A DNA stretch of 64,000 bases from Streptacidiphilus melanogenes (GCF_000787835.1 NZ_BBPP01000003.1:210786-274785); one strand, 5' to 3'; shown: positions 24,297 to 34,117, counted from the stretch's first letter. Program-made: numbers and translations. Notes: generated by a model not told the origin, from the sequence alone.

Positions 24297-25895
24297 TTGG
24301 GACCCGCCCACGCCTACGCGAGCGCCGTACTGCACCGCGCCAGAACGCCGATGCCGCCGGCCGACTTCCAGCCGGACTGGGACGACCAGCCGCGCCCCGA
24401 CCGCTTCTTCCCCGGCGCCGAACGCCTCCCGCTGCCGCCCTGCCAGCCCGAGGTGGGCGCCACGACGCAGGCCGGTCTGACCGGGCAGGGTGGCGACCGG
24501 CCGTTCACCCTGCCGCTGCTGGCGGGCATGCTCCAGGACTCCTGCGGCCTGCTGTCCCGCCGCCTCTCGGTACACGCCAACGTCAACGTCACCACCATGC
24601 CGTCCTACCGGGCGGCCGACTGGGCGCGCGGAGCCGCCTCGGGCGGCGGGCTCCACCCCGTCAGCTGCTACTGGATCACCGGCCCCGATGGACCCGTCCT
24701 GCCCGGCGTCTACCACTACGCGCCCGCGCACCACGCCATGGAGCGGCTGGTCACCGGCGACGCCACCGCGCGGACCCGGGCGGCGCTCGGCGCCGCCGGG
24801 GACGACGGGCCCTGGGCGGGGTCCGACCAGTTCCTCGTCCTCGGCGTGAAGTACTGGCGCAACGCGTTCAAGTACGGCCCGTTCGCCTACCACGTGGTCA
24901 GCATGGACGTCGGCGCGGTGCTGCAGACCTGGCGTCTCTGGGCGCGGGCCCACGGCCTGCGGATCGGGCCGCTGCTCTGGTTCGACGAGACCCGCCTGTC
25001 GGAGACGCTCGGCCTCGACGTCGAACGGGAGGGCGTCTTCGCCGTCGTCCCGTTGCGCTGGGAGCCGAGCACGACCGCCACCGCCACCGCCGTGCCGGGC
25101 CCGGACGTGCGGGTCCGGCGACGGGACGAGGAGCGGTCCCGCGTCCTGCACCGCTTCGACCTGCTGGAGGAGCTGCGGCAGGCAGCCCTGGCGGGCGCCG
25201 CCGACCGGCCCGCGCCGCAGGCGCTGTCCCCGGCCCGCCCGCGTGCGGCCGATCCGCAGGCCCGGCGGACGCTCCTGGAACCGGCACCGGCCCTGGACCT
25301 GCCGGTGCGCACCGCCCTGCGCGAGCGCCGCAGCAGCTTCGGCCGGTTCTCCTCCCACGCCCCGGTCGAGCCGGGCGAGTTGGCCGCCGTCCTGGACGCG
25401 GCCGTCGCCGCCGCTGGGGCGGACAGCGACGCGGACCCGGACTCACGGGCGCCGCTGGCCTCCCTCCACGTGTGCGTCAACCACGTCCGCTCGGTGACGC
25501 CGGGCGGCTACCGGTACGAACCGCAGGAGCGCGCACTGACGCTCGTCCGCGACGGCGCACCGGGCTCCTTCCTGCAACGCGCCTACACGCTGGACAACTA
25601 CAACGTCGAGCAGGCGGGCGCGGTCCTCGTCGCCTCGGTGCGGACCGCGGCCGTCCTCGACGCCGCGGGGGACCGCGGCTACCGGCTGGTCGGCGCGGTG
25701 GTCGGCGCCATGGCCCAGGCCGTCTACACCGCCTGCGCGGCCCTGGGACTGGGCTGCGGCGTGGCCCTGGGCTTCGACGCCGACACCTACGTCGAGGAGC
25801 TCGCGCTCGGAGGCGGCGACGAACAGCCGCTGCTGATCATGATGATCGGCCATGAACGGCCCGGCCCGGCCGGCTTCCGGTACGAGATCGTCTGA
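24297..25895 (+). CDS. SagB-type FMN azoline dehydrogenase
   Basis: This 532-aa protein probably starts at a TTG (24297), with GAGAGGAAGGG about 6-10 bases upstream. It has two nitroreductase-like halves. The N-terminal half shows the SagB signature HAYASAVLHRARTPM, PSYRAADWARGAASGGGLHP and GVYHYAPAHHAME. The C-terminal half shows ALRERRSSFGRFS, NVEQAGAVLVAS and AVVGAMAQAVYTACAALGLG. Such enzymes use FMN to oxidise thiazoline and oxazoline rings to azoles. No LanB-like domain is fused to it, unlike the lactazole dehydrogenase. The 80-bp gap before it holds the tandem repeat. It is the only dehydrogenase in the cluster. Confidence 0.88.
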   Translation: MGPAHAYASAVLHRARTPMPPADFQPDWDDQPRPDRFFPGAERLPLPPCQPEVGATTQAGLTGQGGDRPFTLPLLAGMLQDSCGLLSRRLSVHANVNVTTMPSYRAADWARGAASGGGLHPVSCYWITGPDGPVLPGVYHYAPAHHAMERLVTGDATARTRAALGAAGDDGPWAGSDQFLVLGVKYWRNAFKYGPFAYHVVSMDVGAVLQTWRLWARAHGLRIGPLLWFDETRLSETLGLDVEREGVFAVVPLRWEPSTTATATAVPGPDVRVRRRDEERSRVLHRFDLLEELRQAALAGAADRPAPQALSPARPRAADPQARRTLLEPAPALDLPVRTALRERRSSFGRFSSHAPVEPGELAAVLDAAVAAAGADSDADPDSRAPLASLHVCVNHVRSVTPGGYRYEPQERALTLVRDGAPGSFLQRAYTLDNYNVEQAGAVLVASVRTAAVLDAAGDRGYRLVGAVVGAMAQAVYTACAALGLGCGVALGFDADTYVEELALGGGDEQPLLIMMIGHERPGPAGFRYEIV

Positions 25896-25909
25896 CTCGG
25901 GGGAACCTC

Positions 25910-28681
25910 GTGGACACCACACACCATGACGGGTCGTCGGCTCCGTCGTTCGGCGCCGCCTGGCGTCTCGGCCCGCGGTTCGTCATGCGGCTCGGCGGGC
26001 TCCCGCTGTCCGCCGTGCACGCGCTGCGCTGCTCCGAGGCGCGCCGGGACGCGGACCTGCTGATCCAGGACGAGGCCGCGCTGCGCGCGGCGGGGGCCGA
26101 GCTGGCCGACCGGCTCGGCGCGCTCGTCGGTTCGCTGCACCCGGACGAGCGCCGCGCCGTCCTCGCGCTGCGCCGCCATGTGTTCAACAACCGACTTCCG
26201 GGCGACCGACCGGCCGCCGAGGCACTGGCCGCCCGGCTGGGCAAACCGGTGGGCGAGGAACTCGCGGCCTGGCTCGCCGCCCGGGCCGGCCACGACGAGG
26301 CCCGCACCCGGCTGGCCGAGGAGCTGGCCGCGCAGCTGCGGCGCAGCCGCGGCGAACTGCGGCGGCTGGCCGGGGAGGAACGGCTGCGCCGAGGCCTGCT
26401 GCTGGCCTCGCCGACGCTGGAGGGCCGACTCGACGACTACGCCGCCGGTCTGCGGCCCGAATCCGACAAGCGCACGCGCAAGCAGGAGCGCGCGCTGCTG
26501 CACTACCTCCACCGCACCGCCTGCAAGACCAGCCCCTTCTCCACCTTCACCAGCGTGGCCGCAGGCGCGTTCCTTCCGGGCCCGTCCGGTGCCGTCGTCT
26601 TCGACGACGAACAGCGCAGCCACCCCCGGCTCAACGTGGCCGTGCTGGCCCGCCTCGCCCAGGTCGCCGCCGCCGACCGCGCCCGCCGCGACGACCTGCC
26701 CGTCGCCCCCGCGGCCGGACTGGCGCTCGCCGAGACGCGGGTGCGTTACGTCCGCCGCTCGCTGACCACCGGCGACGACAGCCGGTCCGTCGCGTTCGAC
26801 ACCGCCGAGGACCGCGTCTACTTCCTGCGCCGCAGCGGGGTCCTGGACCGACTGCTCGGGTTCCTGGCGGACCGTCCGGACGCGCGCTGCGGCGAACTGC
26901 TCCAGAAGCTGCGCGAGGACACCTCGGCCACCGAGGAGGAGGCCGAGCACTACCTCGCCGCGCTGCTCGACCTGGGCCTGCTGCAACTCCCGGCCCTGGC
27001 CACGGACGTCCACGACCGCAACCCGCTCGCGGCCTTCCGCGAGCGGCTGCGCGCGCTCGACCGCCCCTGGGCCGCCGACACCGCCGACCGGCTCGGCGCG
27101 GTCGCGGACCGCATCGAGCGCTACCGCGACGCGGGCGCCGCCGAGCGCCGCAAGCTGCTCACCGCGCTCCGCCGCGACCTGCTGGCCGTGCAGACCGAGC
27201 TGGGCGCGGCCGACGCATCGGTTCCCCAGGTCCTGCTCTACGAGGACGCCGCCGTCGGCGCCGTGGCCGCGGACCGCGACACCTGGGACCGGCTGGCCGA
27301 GCCGCTGGCACAGCTCGCGCCGCTGCTCGCCGCCTACGACCCGCAGCTCGCGGGGCGGCTCACGTTCAAGGGCTTCTTCGTGGCCCGCTTCGGCAGCGGC
27401 GGGCGCTGCGAGGACCTGCTCACCCTCGTCCACGACTTCCACGAGGACATCTACGACCGCTACCTCGACTTCGCCGCCCGCCCCGGCCGCGCCGCCCCGG
27501 ACGGCGGCCGGCCGCCGGAGGAGAACTGGCTGCGCCAGCCGGAGATCACCGCGATCAACCGCGCCCGGGCCGAACTCACCGCGCAACTGCGCGCCTTGTG
27601 GAGCGACCACAGCGACCACCAGGGCGGCAGCGCCGAACTGTTCCTCAGCCCGCAGGCCGTCTCGGCCGCCGCCGCGCACCTGGGCGCGCTGCCGCGGGCC
27701 TTCCAGCCGCAGTCGCACTTCGTGCAGTGGGTGCGCCGCACCGACGACCCGCTCCTGGTCCTCAACAACGCCTACGGCGGCCTGGGTTACCCGTTCACCC
27801 GGTTCACCCACTGCCTGCGCGAGGAAAACGGCGACGAGGTCGGCGAGGCGCTGCGCGCGCAGCTGCGCGAACACCACCCCGACGGCGCGGTGTTCGCCGA
27901 GGTCACCGCCGGCGCCGCCACCACCAACCTCAACCTGCACGACCGGCTGACCGACTACGAGATCGTCTGCCCCGGCGAGACCAGCACCGCCGACCCGGAC
28001 GCCCGACTCGACCTCGACGACCTCTACGTGGTCCACGACGAGAAGGACGACCGGCTGGTGCTGCGCTCGCGTCGGCTGGAGCGCGAGGTCGTCCCCCTCT
28101 ACCTCGGCTACCTGGTGTCGGTGGCCCTGCCGGAGATCCCGCGCACCCTGCTGCTGCTCTCCCCGGCCTTCCAGGCGCAGCCGGACCCCTGGCGCGGCGT
28201 TCCCGAAGGCCCGGCCGTGGAGGGCGTCACCACCCGCCCCCGTCTGCGCTACGGCGCGCTGGTACTCCAGCGCCGCAGCTGGACTGCCACGACGGACGTG
28301 CTGCCGCGCCGCGAGCCGGGCGGCGACGAGACGCCGTGGTACCTGGCGTGGCTGCGCTGGCGGGCCCGCCACGGCCTGCCGGACCAGGTGTTCGCGCGGA
28401 TCCGCCCGGACGCCGCCTCCGGCGGCGGGCCGGACGACAAGCCGCAGTACGTCGACTTCGACAGCCCCCTGTCGCTGCTGGCGCTGGACGCGGCCCTGGC
28501 CGAGCGCCCCGGACGGGTCGTCTTCGAGGAGATGCTCCCCTCCGGGGACGAACTCGCGGCCCGCTCCGCGGCGGCCGGCCACGTGAGCGAGCTCGTGGTG
28601 GAGCTGCTGCCCGCGATCGCGGCGAGCCAGGCGAGCCGGTCGACAGAGGCAGCCCAGGCAACCGAGGAGGGACCCCGATGA
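25910..28681 (+). CDS. LanB-type dehydratase, tRNA-dependent glutamylation subunit
   Basis: This 923-aa protein (GTG start, GGGGGAACCTC upstream) resembles the N-terminal part of class I lanthipeptide dehydratases. It has FVMRLGGLPLSAVHALR at the start, the conserved YLHRTACKTSPFSTFTSVAA near residue 200 and the late VQWVRRTDDPLLVLNNAYGG and GRLTFKGFFVARFG segments. It should transfer glutamate from glutamyl-tRNA to Ser/Thr of the precursor, the first step of dehydration to Dha/Dhb. As in goadsporin and thiopeptide clusters, the elimination domain is a separate protein: the next gene, whose ATG overlaps this stop by 4 bp. Its length fits the split form better than the roughly 1000-aa fused form. 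Confidence 0.85.
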   Translation: MDTTHHDGSSAPSFGAAWRLGPRFVMRLGGLPLSAVHALRCSEARRDADLLIQDEAALRAAGAELADRLGALVGSLHPDERRAVLALRRHVFNNRLPGDRPAAEALAARLGKPVGEELAAWLAARAGHDEARTRLAEELAAQLRRSRGELRRLAGEERLRRGLLLASPTLEGRLDDYAAGLRPESDKRTRKQERALLHYLHRTACKTSPFSTFTSVAAGAFLPGPSGAVVFDDEQRSHPRLNVAVLARLAQVAAADRARRDDLPVAPAAGLALAETRVRYVRRSLTTGDDSRSVAFDTAEDRVYFLRRSGVLDRLLGFLADRPDARCGELLQKLREDTSATEEEAEHYLAALLDLGLLQLPALATDVHDRNPLAAFRERLRALDRPWAADTADRLGAVADRIERYRDAGAAERRKLLTALRRDLLAVQTELGAADASVPQVLLYEDAAVGAVAADRDTWDRLAEPLAQLAPLLAAYDPQLAGRLTFKGFFVARFGSGGRCEDLLTLVHDFHEDIYDRYLDFAARPGRAAPDGGRPPEENWLRQPEITAINRARAELTAQLRALWSDHSDHQGGSAELFLSPQAVSAAAAHLGALPRAFQPQSHFVQWVRRTDDPLLVLNNAYGGLGYPFTRFTHCLREENGDEVGEALRAQLREHHPDGAVFAEVTAGAATTNLNLHDRLTDYEIVCPGETSTADPDARLDLDDLYVVHDEKDDRLVLRSRRLEREVVPLYLGYLVSVALPEIPRTLLLLSPAFQAQPDPWRGVPEGPAVEGVTTRPRLRYGALVLQRRSWTATTDVLPRREPGGDETPWYLAWLRWRARHGLPDQVFARIRPDAASGGGPDDKPQYVDFDSPLSLLALDAALAERPGRVVFEEMLPSGDELAARSAAAGHVSELVVELLPAIAASQASRSTEAAQATEEGPR

Positions 28682-29790
28682 ACCCCGTGCACACCGGTCC
28701 GCAGCAGGCCGTCCAGGAGACCCGCGGGTACTGGCAGGCCTACCACATCTACTACTCGGCCAGCCCCCGCCCGCTGCTGCTCCAGCTCGTCGAACCCCTC
28801 GTCGACGAGCTGACCGACGAGGGCCTGCTGGCGGGCCACTTCTTCATCAACTACTGGCTGGAGGGGCCCCACGTCCGGCTGCGCCTGCGCCCCTCCTCGC
28901 CCGAGGCGGCCCGGCCCGTGCGGGAGCGCACCGAGGCGGCCGTCGCCGCGTTCCTGCGCCGCCGCCCCGCCCTGTACGAGGTGCCGCCCGGTTTCCTGGA
29001 CGACTACTACGACAAGCTGATGGAGCGTGAGTTCACCCCCGCGCAGCGCACCCGGCTGCTCGGCCCGGACGGCACCATGCGGCTGCGCGCCACCAACACC
29101 TTCAGCGCCGAGCACTACCAGCCCGAGTACGGCAAGTACGGCGGCCCGGCGGGCGTGGAGCTCGCGGAGTGGCACTTCGAGCACTCCAGCCGCCTGGTCC
29201 TCGACGCCAACCGAACCCTGAACCTGCACCTGCGGCCCGTCGCCCTCGGCTTCGCCGCCCAGGTGATGACGGTCACCGCCGGATGCCTGGTGCGCGACGG
29301 CGAACTGCTGGCCGAGTTCCTCGACGGCTACCACCGCTTCTGGGACGAGTCCTCCGGCAAGGCCGAGACCGCCGGTCAGGACGACTTCGACCGCGGCTAC
29401 CGGGCGACCGCCGACTCGCTCGGCCCGCGCATCCGCCGCATCCTCGCCGCTGTCGGGGCGGACGACTTCTCCGCCCTCCCCGGCACGCTCCGGGCCTGGG
29501 CCGAGCACTGCCGCGAGCTGCGCAGACGCGTCGTCGACCTGACCGAGCAGGGACGGGTCGCCTTCGCCCCGCCGGAGCAGGACGAGGAGCCGTGGCCCGA
29601 CGCCAGGCCAGGCGTCACCGACCTGGCCGTGACGCTGCCCCGGCTGCTCGTGCCGTACCTCCACATGACCAACAACCGCCTGTCGATGACGCTCCAGGAC
29701 GAGGCCTACCTGGCCTACGTGCTCGCCCGCGCCCTCACCGAGCCCGGCGTGCGGCCCGCCGCGGACGAGCCGGCCACGGCGGCGTCATGA
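28678..29790 (+). CDS. SpaB_C-like protein: glutamate-elimination subunit (or pyridine synthase)
   Basis: This 370-aa protein belongs to the 'thiopeptide-type bacteriocin biosynthesis' group. Motifs seen: WQAYHIYYSASPRPLLLQLV, FFINYWLEGPHVRLRLRPSS, YQPEYGKYGGPAGVELAEWH, FEHSSRLVL, and LHMTNNRLSMTLQDEAYLAY at the end. The YGG and HMxxNRL elements are those I associate with glutamate elimination in LanB enzymes, so it most likely completes dehydration. The related [4+2] pyridine synthases of thiopeptides share the fold, so the alternative cannot be excluded by eye. It is the only protein of this type in the window. AGGAGG precedes its ATG, and its stop overlaps the start of the protease-like gene by 4 bp. 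Confidence 0.8.
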   Translation: MNPVHTGPQQAVQETRGYWQAYHIYYSASPRPLLLQLVEPLVDELTDEGLLAGHFFINYWLEGPHVRLRLRPSSPEAARPVRERTEAAVAAFLRRRPALYEVPPGFLDDYYDKLMEREFTPAQRTRLLGPDGTMRLRATNTFSAEHYQPEYGKYGGPAGVELAEWHFEHSSRLVLDANRTLNLHLRPVALGFAAQVMTVTAGCLVRDGELLAEFLDGYHRFWDESSGKAETAGQDDFDRGYRATADSLGPRIRRILAAVGADDFSALPGTLRAWAEHCRELRRRVVDLTEQGRVAFAPPEQDEEPWPDARPGVTDLAVTLPRLLVPYLHMTNNRLSMTLQDEAYLAYVLARALTEPGVRPAADEPATAAS

Positions 29791-31052
29791 ACCCCACCGA
29801 CAACCCCACCGAACACCCGAGCGGAACCCGCGCGGCCGCGCCGCGCACCCGACCCGACATCCTCGTCAGCGCCCCACTGCTGCGCGGGCCCGAGCCGGTG
29901 CGGCTGCTGCTCGACCCGCGCACCGGCGCCCGGATGGAGCTCTCGCCGAAGGTGCACTTCGTACTGGACCGGCTCGACGGCGTGCGGACCCTGGACCAGA
30001 TCGGCGAAGACTACGCGGCCCGCTTCGGCGCCCGGCTCGGCGAGCCGCAGTGGCGGCAACTGCTCGGCCTGTTCTACGGACGCCGCCTCCTGGTGGGCGC
30101 CGAACCGCCCGAGGCGGCCGCCGGCTCGGCCACGCCCATGGAGTCCGCGCGCGGACACTGGGCCGAGGGCCGACTGCGGCTGGTCACGGACGGCCACGCG
30201 CGCTTCGACGTGCTGCGCCGGCTCCCCTCCCCGGCCCGCCACCGGGTCGTGCGGGGAGCCGCCGTGGCGGCCCTCGGCGCGGCGCTCGGAACACTGCTCG
30301 TGGGCCTGGTCTGGCGGCTGCCGGAACTCACCGCTTCGGCCGGGGCGCTGGTCCACCGCCCGGCGATGCTGCTGCTGGTCACCGTCGCCCTGTGGCTGAG
30401 CATGGCGCTCCACGAGATCGGCCACGCCCTGACCGCCAGGGCCGTCGGGGCCACCGTCGGCGAACTGGGCCTGCGCTGGCGGCTGCCCATGGTCTACCTG
30501 TACTGCGACGTCCCCGACGCGCGGTTTCTGCCGCGCCGTCGCCAGGTCGCCGTCGCCGCGGCAGGGGCCCTGACCAACCTCGTCGTCCTGCTGCCCGCGT
30601 ACGGGGTGTGGCTGCTGCTCACCCGGCACGGCGGCAGCCACCCCACCCTCAGCGCGGTGCTGCTCTCGGGCACCGTGGTGGGGCTGGCCAACCTGCTGCC
30701 GCTGCCCCCGCTCGACGGCTACCGGATCCTCGAGGCGCTCCTCGGCACCACCCGCCTCGCCCAGGAGACCCGGGCCTACGTCGCCCGCGCCGCCCTGCGC
30801 CGACGGCGCGGCTCCGGCCAGGGGACCAGCGGTTACCCACGCCGGGCCAAGCGGCTCTACCTCGGCTATGCGGTCCTGTGGACGACCGTGACGGCGGGGC
30901 TGCTGTTGGCCGTCGCCGCGACGGTGTCCGCCCTGACGGCCTCCCCGGACCGGGTCTTGACGGCGACTCTGACCGCGCTCGCCGTCGCCGCACCGGTGGC
31001 GCTGCGCGTCGTCCGTCCTGCGCGTCGCCGGGGTCAGGCGGTGGCCAGGTGA
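29787..31052 (+). CDS. Site-2-protease-like (M50) membrane protein with PqqD-like N-terminus
   Basis: This 421-aa protein has several membrane segments. The M50 zinc motif HEIGH is at residues 209-213 (MALHEIGHALTARAVGA), and the second catalytic motif NLLPLPPLDG is near 302-311. The active site therefore looks complete. Residues of about 45-105 (LSPKVHFVLDRLDGVRTLDQ, then IGEDYAARFG) resemble PqqD/RRE-type winged helices that bind RiPP leaders, which would let the protease capture the precursor. It lies inside the cluster with 4-nt overlaps on both sides. Leader removal is the most attractive role, because no other protease is visible in the cluster. A role in self-protection or processing at the membrane is possible. 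Confidence 0.8.
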   Translation: MNPTDNPTEHPSGTRAAAPRTRPDILVSAPLLRGPEPVRLLLDPRTGARMELSPKVHFVLDRLDGVRTLDQIGEDYAARFGARLGEPQWRQLLGLFYGRRLLVGAEPPEAAAGSATPMESARGHWAEGRLRLVTDGHARFDVLRRLPSPARHRVVRGAAVAALGAALGTLLVGLVWRLPELTASAGALVHRPAMLLLVTVALWLSMALHEIGHALTARAVGATVGELGLRWRLPMVYLYCDVPDARFLPRRRQVAVAAAGALTNLVVLLPAYGVWLLLTRHGGSHPTLSAVLLSGTVVGLANLLPLPPLDGYRILEALLGTTRLAQETRAYVARAALRRRRGSGQGTSGYPRRAKRLYLGYAVLWTTVTAGLLLAVAATVSALTASPDRVLTATLTALAVAAPVALRVVRPARRRGQAVAR

Positions 31053-33004
31053 CCACAACCGGCACCGAGGCCCCGGTGCCCACGTCATCCGCCGCGGCCG
31101 GAATCGTCATGGCCGACCGTCCGCTGGCGGCGGCGGGGGAGCGGCTGCGCCTGCTGCTCGCCGCCGAGGCGGCCCGCCTCGGCCGTCCGGCGCCGGACGT
31201 GGCCTGCCTCGGCGACGCCGACACCCTCGCGCCCCGGCCGGAGGATTCGCTCGACGCCCGCGCCCGCGCGACCGTCCACCTGACGGCCGACGCCGTCCTC
31301 GTCGGTCCATGGGGCGGCGACGGGACAGCCGACGGGACGGCGTGCGGGGTGTGTCTCGCCATGCGCTGGCAACGGCTGCGCGGCTCAGCCCAGCGCGGCG
31401 CCCTCGAAGCAGGCAGCGGCACGACCGCCGCCGGGACGTGGCCGCTGCCGACAGCAGCCCTTGCCACCGCTGTCCTGGCGCTGCACCAGGCCGTCACCGG
31501 CCCGACGCCGCCCGACAGCGGCCTCACCGGCGGCGACCGGCGGCTGCCCCGGGTGACCCGTCTTGACCTGGCCACCTGGCACACCGTCACCGTGCCGCTC
31601 CTGCCCGAGGCGCGCTGCCCCGGCTGCCCCACCGCCGGCGCGCACCCCGAGCCCGAGCCCGGCCTCGCCCTGATCTCGCGTCCCCGCGCCGCGCACGCCT
31701 ACCGTCTGCGGGCGCCCGAGTCCTACGACCTGCCCGCCGTCGCCCTCGCCAACCCGGTCTGCGGCGCGCTCGCTGCGGGCGTCCGCACCGACCTGACCTC
31801 GCCCACCACCGCCCCCGTGGCCGGTGCGGTGCTGCTGCGCACCTCCACCGGTCTGACCGAGATGACCTGGAGCGGCAAGACCGGGTCGTTCCGGCGCAGC
31901 CGCGACCTCGGTCTGCTCGAAGGCCTGGAACGCTACGCGAGCACGCTGCGGCAGTCCCTCGTCTCGCCGCTGGTCGCCTCGTACGACAGCCTCGGGGACA
32001 CGGCCCTCGACCCCCGCGACTGCGGCGTGTACGCCCCCGAGACCTACGCGGCCGAGACGCGCCTGCGGCCGTTCGACCCGGCACGGCCCATCCCCTGGGT
32101 GACCGGCTGGTCCCTGCGCGACCAGCGCCCCGTGCTCGTCGCGCAGCGCTCCGCCTACTACTTCGAGGGCAGCGACGCGGACGCCTTCGTCGACGACTGC
32201 TCCAACGGCTGCGCCACCGGCAGTTGCCTGGAGGAGGCGGTCCTGTTCGGCCTGCTGGAACTCGTCGAACGCGACGCTTTCCTGCTCTCCTGGTACGGCG
32301 ACACGCCGCTGACCCGGATCGACCTCGACGAGTGCGGCCGGCCCTCGGTGCGCGCCCTGCTCGACCGGGCCGAACTCCTCGGCTACGGGCTGCACGTGCT
32401 CGACACCCGCGCCGACCTGCCGATCGCCTCGGTCGCGGCCGTCGCGGTGCGACGCGACGGCGGCCCGGGCCACCTCTCCTTCGCCGCCGCCGCGGCGCTG
32501 GACCCGGCCGCCGCGATCGACTCCGCGCTGGCCGAGACCCTCACGTACCTGCCCGGCCTGGCCGCACGCGTCGCCGCGCGCCCCGACGAACTGGAGGCCA
32601 TGGCCGAGGACTTCACCCTCGTCCGCCGCCAGGACGACCACCCGGCCTTGTTCGGGCTGCCCCGGATGGCCGCCCAGGCCGCGAACTACCTCACACCGTC
32701 CGCCACCGTCCCGTTCGCCTCCCTCCGCGCCGACCGCCCGGAGGGACCGCACGACCTGCGGGACGACGTGCGGCGGTGCGTCGACGCGCTCGCGGCCGCC
32801 GGCCACGACGTGATCGTGGTCGACCAGACCTCCCGCGAGCAGCGGCGGCTCGGCCTGCGCACCGTCCGCGTCATCGCGCCGGGCCTGCTGCCCATGGACT
32901 TCGGCTGGTCGCGGCAGCGTGCCCTGCACCTGCCCAGGCTGCGCACCGCACGGCCGGGCGCCCCCGACCGACCCCTGCGGCTCGTCCCGCACCCGTTCTC
33001 CTGA
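31049..33004 (+). CDS. YcaO-domain cyclodehydratase (second copy)
   Basis: This 651-aa protein starts at a GTG overlapping the previous stop. The N-terminal part is diverged from the first copy but keeps a CGVCLAM and a CPGCPTAG pair. The YcaO domain has LGLLEGLERYASTLRQ, SNGCATGSCLEEAVLFGLLE and LVERDAFLLSWYGD, and the protein ends RLVPHPFS, also Pro-containing. The two YcaO proteins are clearly homologous along their length but not recent duplicates. Two YcaO enzymes with one dehydrogenase suggest either division of labour (for example Cys versus Ser/Thr cyclisation) or different substrates. Confidence 0.88.
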   Translation: MTTTGTEAPVPTSSAAAGIVMADRPLAAAGERLRLLLAAEAARLGRPAPDVACLGDADTLAPRPEDSLDARARATVHLTADAVLVGPWGGDGTADGTACGVCLAMRWQRLRGSAQRGALEAGSGTTAAGTWPLPTAALATAVLALHQAVTGPTPPDSGLTGGDRRLPRVTRLDLATWHTVTVPLLPEARCPGCPTAGAHPEPEPGLALISRPRAAHAYRLRAPESYDLPAVALANPVCGALAAGVRTDLTSPTTAPVAGAVLLRTSTGLTEMTWSGKTGSFRRSRDLGLLEGLERYASTLRQSLVSPLVASYDSLGDTALDPRDCGVYAPETYAAETRLRPFDPARPIPWVTGWSLRDQRPVLVAQRSAYYFEGSDADAFVDDCSNGCATGSCLEEAVLFGLLELVERDAFLLSWYGDTPLTRIDLDECGRPSVRALLDRAELLGYGLHVLDTRADLPIASVAAVAVRRDGGPGHLSFAAAAALDPAAAIDSALAETLTYLPGLAARVAARPDELEAMAEDFTLVRRQDDHPALFGLPRMAAQAANYLTPSATVPFASLRADRPEGPHDLRDDVRRCVDALAAAGHDVIVVDQTSREQRRLGLRTVRVIAPGLLPMDFGWSRQRALHLPRLRTARPGAPDRPLRLVPHPFS

Positions 33005-33157
33005 GCCCCGCCACGGCCGCCGTCAGCGCCCGAAGCGCCGTCACCGCCACCACCGCCGCCACCACCGTTCGAACCGCCCCGACACGAAAGCCGACACCGT
33101 GACCCAGCAGCACCGCCCAGGCCCCGCGCCCGCCCTGCGAAGTGGAGAGACCCGCCG

Positions 33158-34117
33158 ATGAACCACGTGCTCGTGCAGGACCTGCACAAGAGCTACCGCG
33201 ACAAGGAGGCGGTCCGCGGCGTCAGCTTCCACGTCGAGGCCGGGGAGATCTTCGCGCTGCTCGGCCCGAACGGGGCGGGCAAGACCACCACCCTGGAGAT
33301 CCTCGAGGGCTTCCGCGACCGCGACGGCGGCCGGGTGGAGGTGCTGGGCCGCGACCCGGGCGACCGCGCCCACAGCGCCTGGCTGCGCCGCCACGTCGGC
33401 CTGGTGCTGCAGGACATCGCCGTCGAGCCGTATCTGACGGTTCGTGAGACGATCGCCCGGAACGCGGGCTACTACCCCGCGCCGCGCTCCGTCGACGAGG
33501 TCGTCGAACTGACCGGCCTCACCGAGAAGAGCCGCACCCGCGTCAAGGACCTCTCCGGCGGACAGAAGCGCCGACTGGACCTTGCCCTCGGCGTCATCGG
33601 CAACCCGCGCCTGCTCTTCCTCGACGAGCCGACGACCGGCTTCGACCCGAACGCCCGCCACGGCGCCTGGGACGTCGTGCGCAGCCTGCGCGACGCGGGC
33701 ACCAGCATCCTGCTCACCACCCACTACATGGACGAGGCCCAGGCCCTGGCCGACCGCGTCGCCGTGATCGCTGACGGCCGGATCGTCGCCACCGGGACCC
33801 CGGCGACCATCGGCGGCCGCGACCACGCCCTCAAGCGGATCCGGTTCACCCTCCCCGACGGCTGCTCGCCCGCCGACCTGCCCGTCCCGGTCAGCGTCGA
33901 GGACGACGGCGCCGTCACCGCCTCCGTCGCCGAACCCACCCTCGCCCTGCACCGGCTGACCGGCTGGGCCCTGGACCGCGGTCTGCTGCTCGACGGGCTG
34001 ACGGTCGAACAGCCCAGCCTGGAGGACGTCTACCTCGGCCTCACCGCCGACCACCAGCCTGCCCCCGTCCTCGAGCCGTCCCCCTTGTCCGCCGCAGGTC
34101 ACCGGAGCACGCCATGA
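33158..34117 (+). CDS. ABC transporter ATP-binding protein (exporter)
   Basis: This 319-aa protein has Walker A GPNGAGKTTT, the Q-loop LVLQDIAVEPYLTV, signature LSGGQKRRLD, Walker B LLFLDEPTTGFDP and the H-loop LLTTHYMDEAQ. The C-terminal extension of about 90 residues is as in drug/bacteriocin DrrA-type exporters. It is followed by its permease with a 4-nt overlap. Because it lies between the modification enzymes and the precursor genes, it most likely exports the finished peptide and may give self-resistance. Confidence 0.92.
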   Translation: MNHVLVQDLHKSYRDKEAVRGVSFHVEAGEIFALLGPNGAGKTTTLEILEGFRDRDGGRVEVLGRDPGDRAHSAWLRRHVGLVLQDIAVEPYLTVRETIARNAGYYPAPRSVDEVVELTGLTEKSRTRVKDLSGGQKRRLDLALGVIGNPRLLFLDEPTTGFDPNARHGAWDVVRSLRDAGTSILLTTHYMDEAQALADRVAVIADGRIVATGTPATIGGRDHALKRIRFTLPDGCSPADLPVPVSVEDDGAVTASVAEPTLALHRLTGWALDRGLLLDGLTVEQPSLEDVYLGLTADHQPAPVLEPSPLSAAGHRSTP

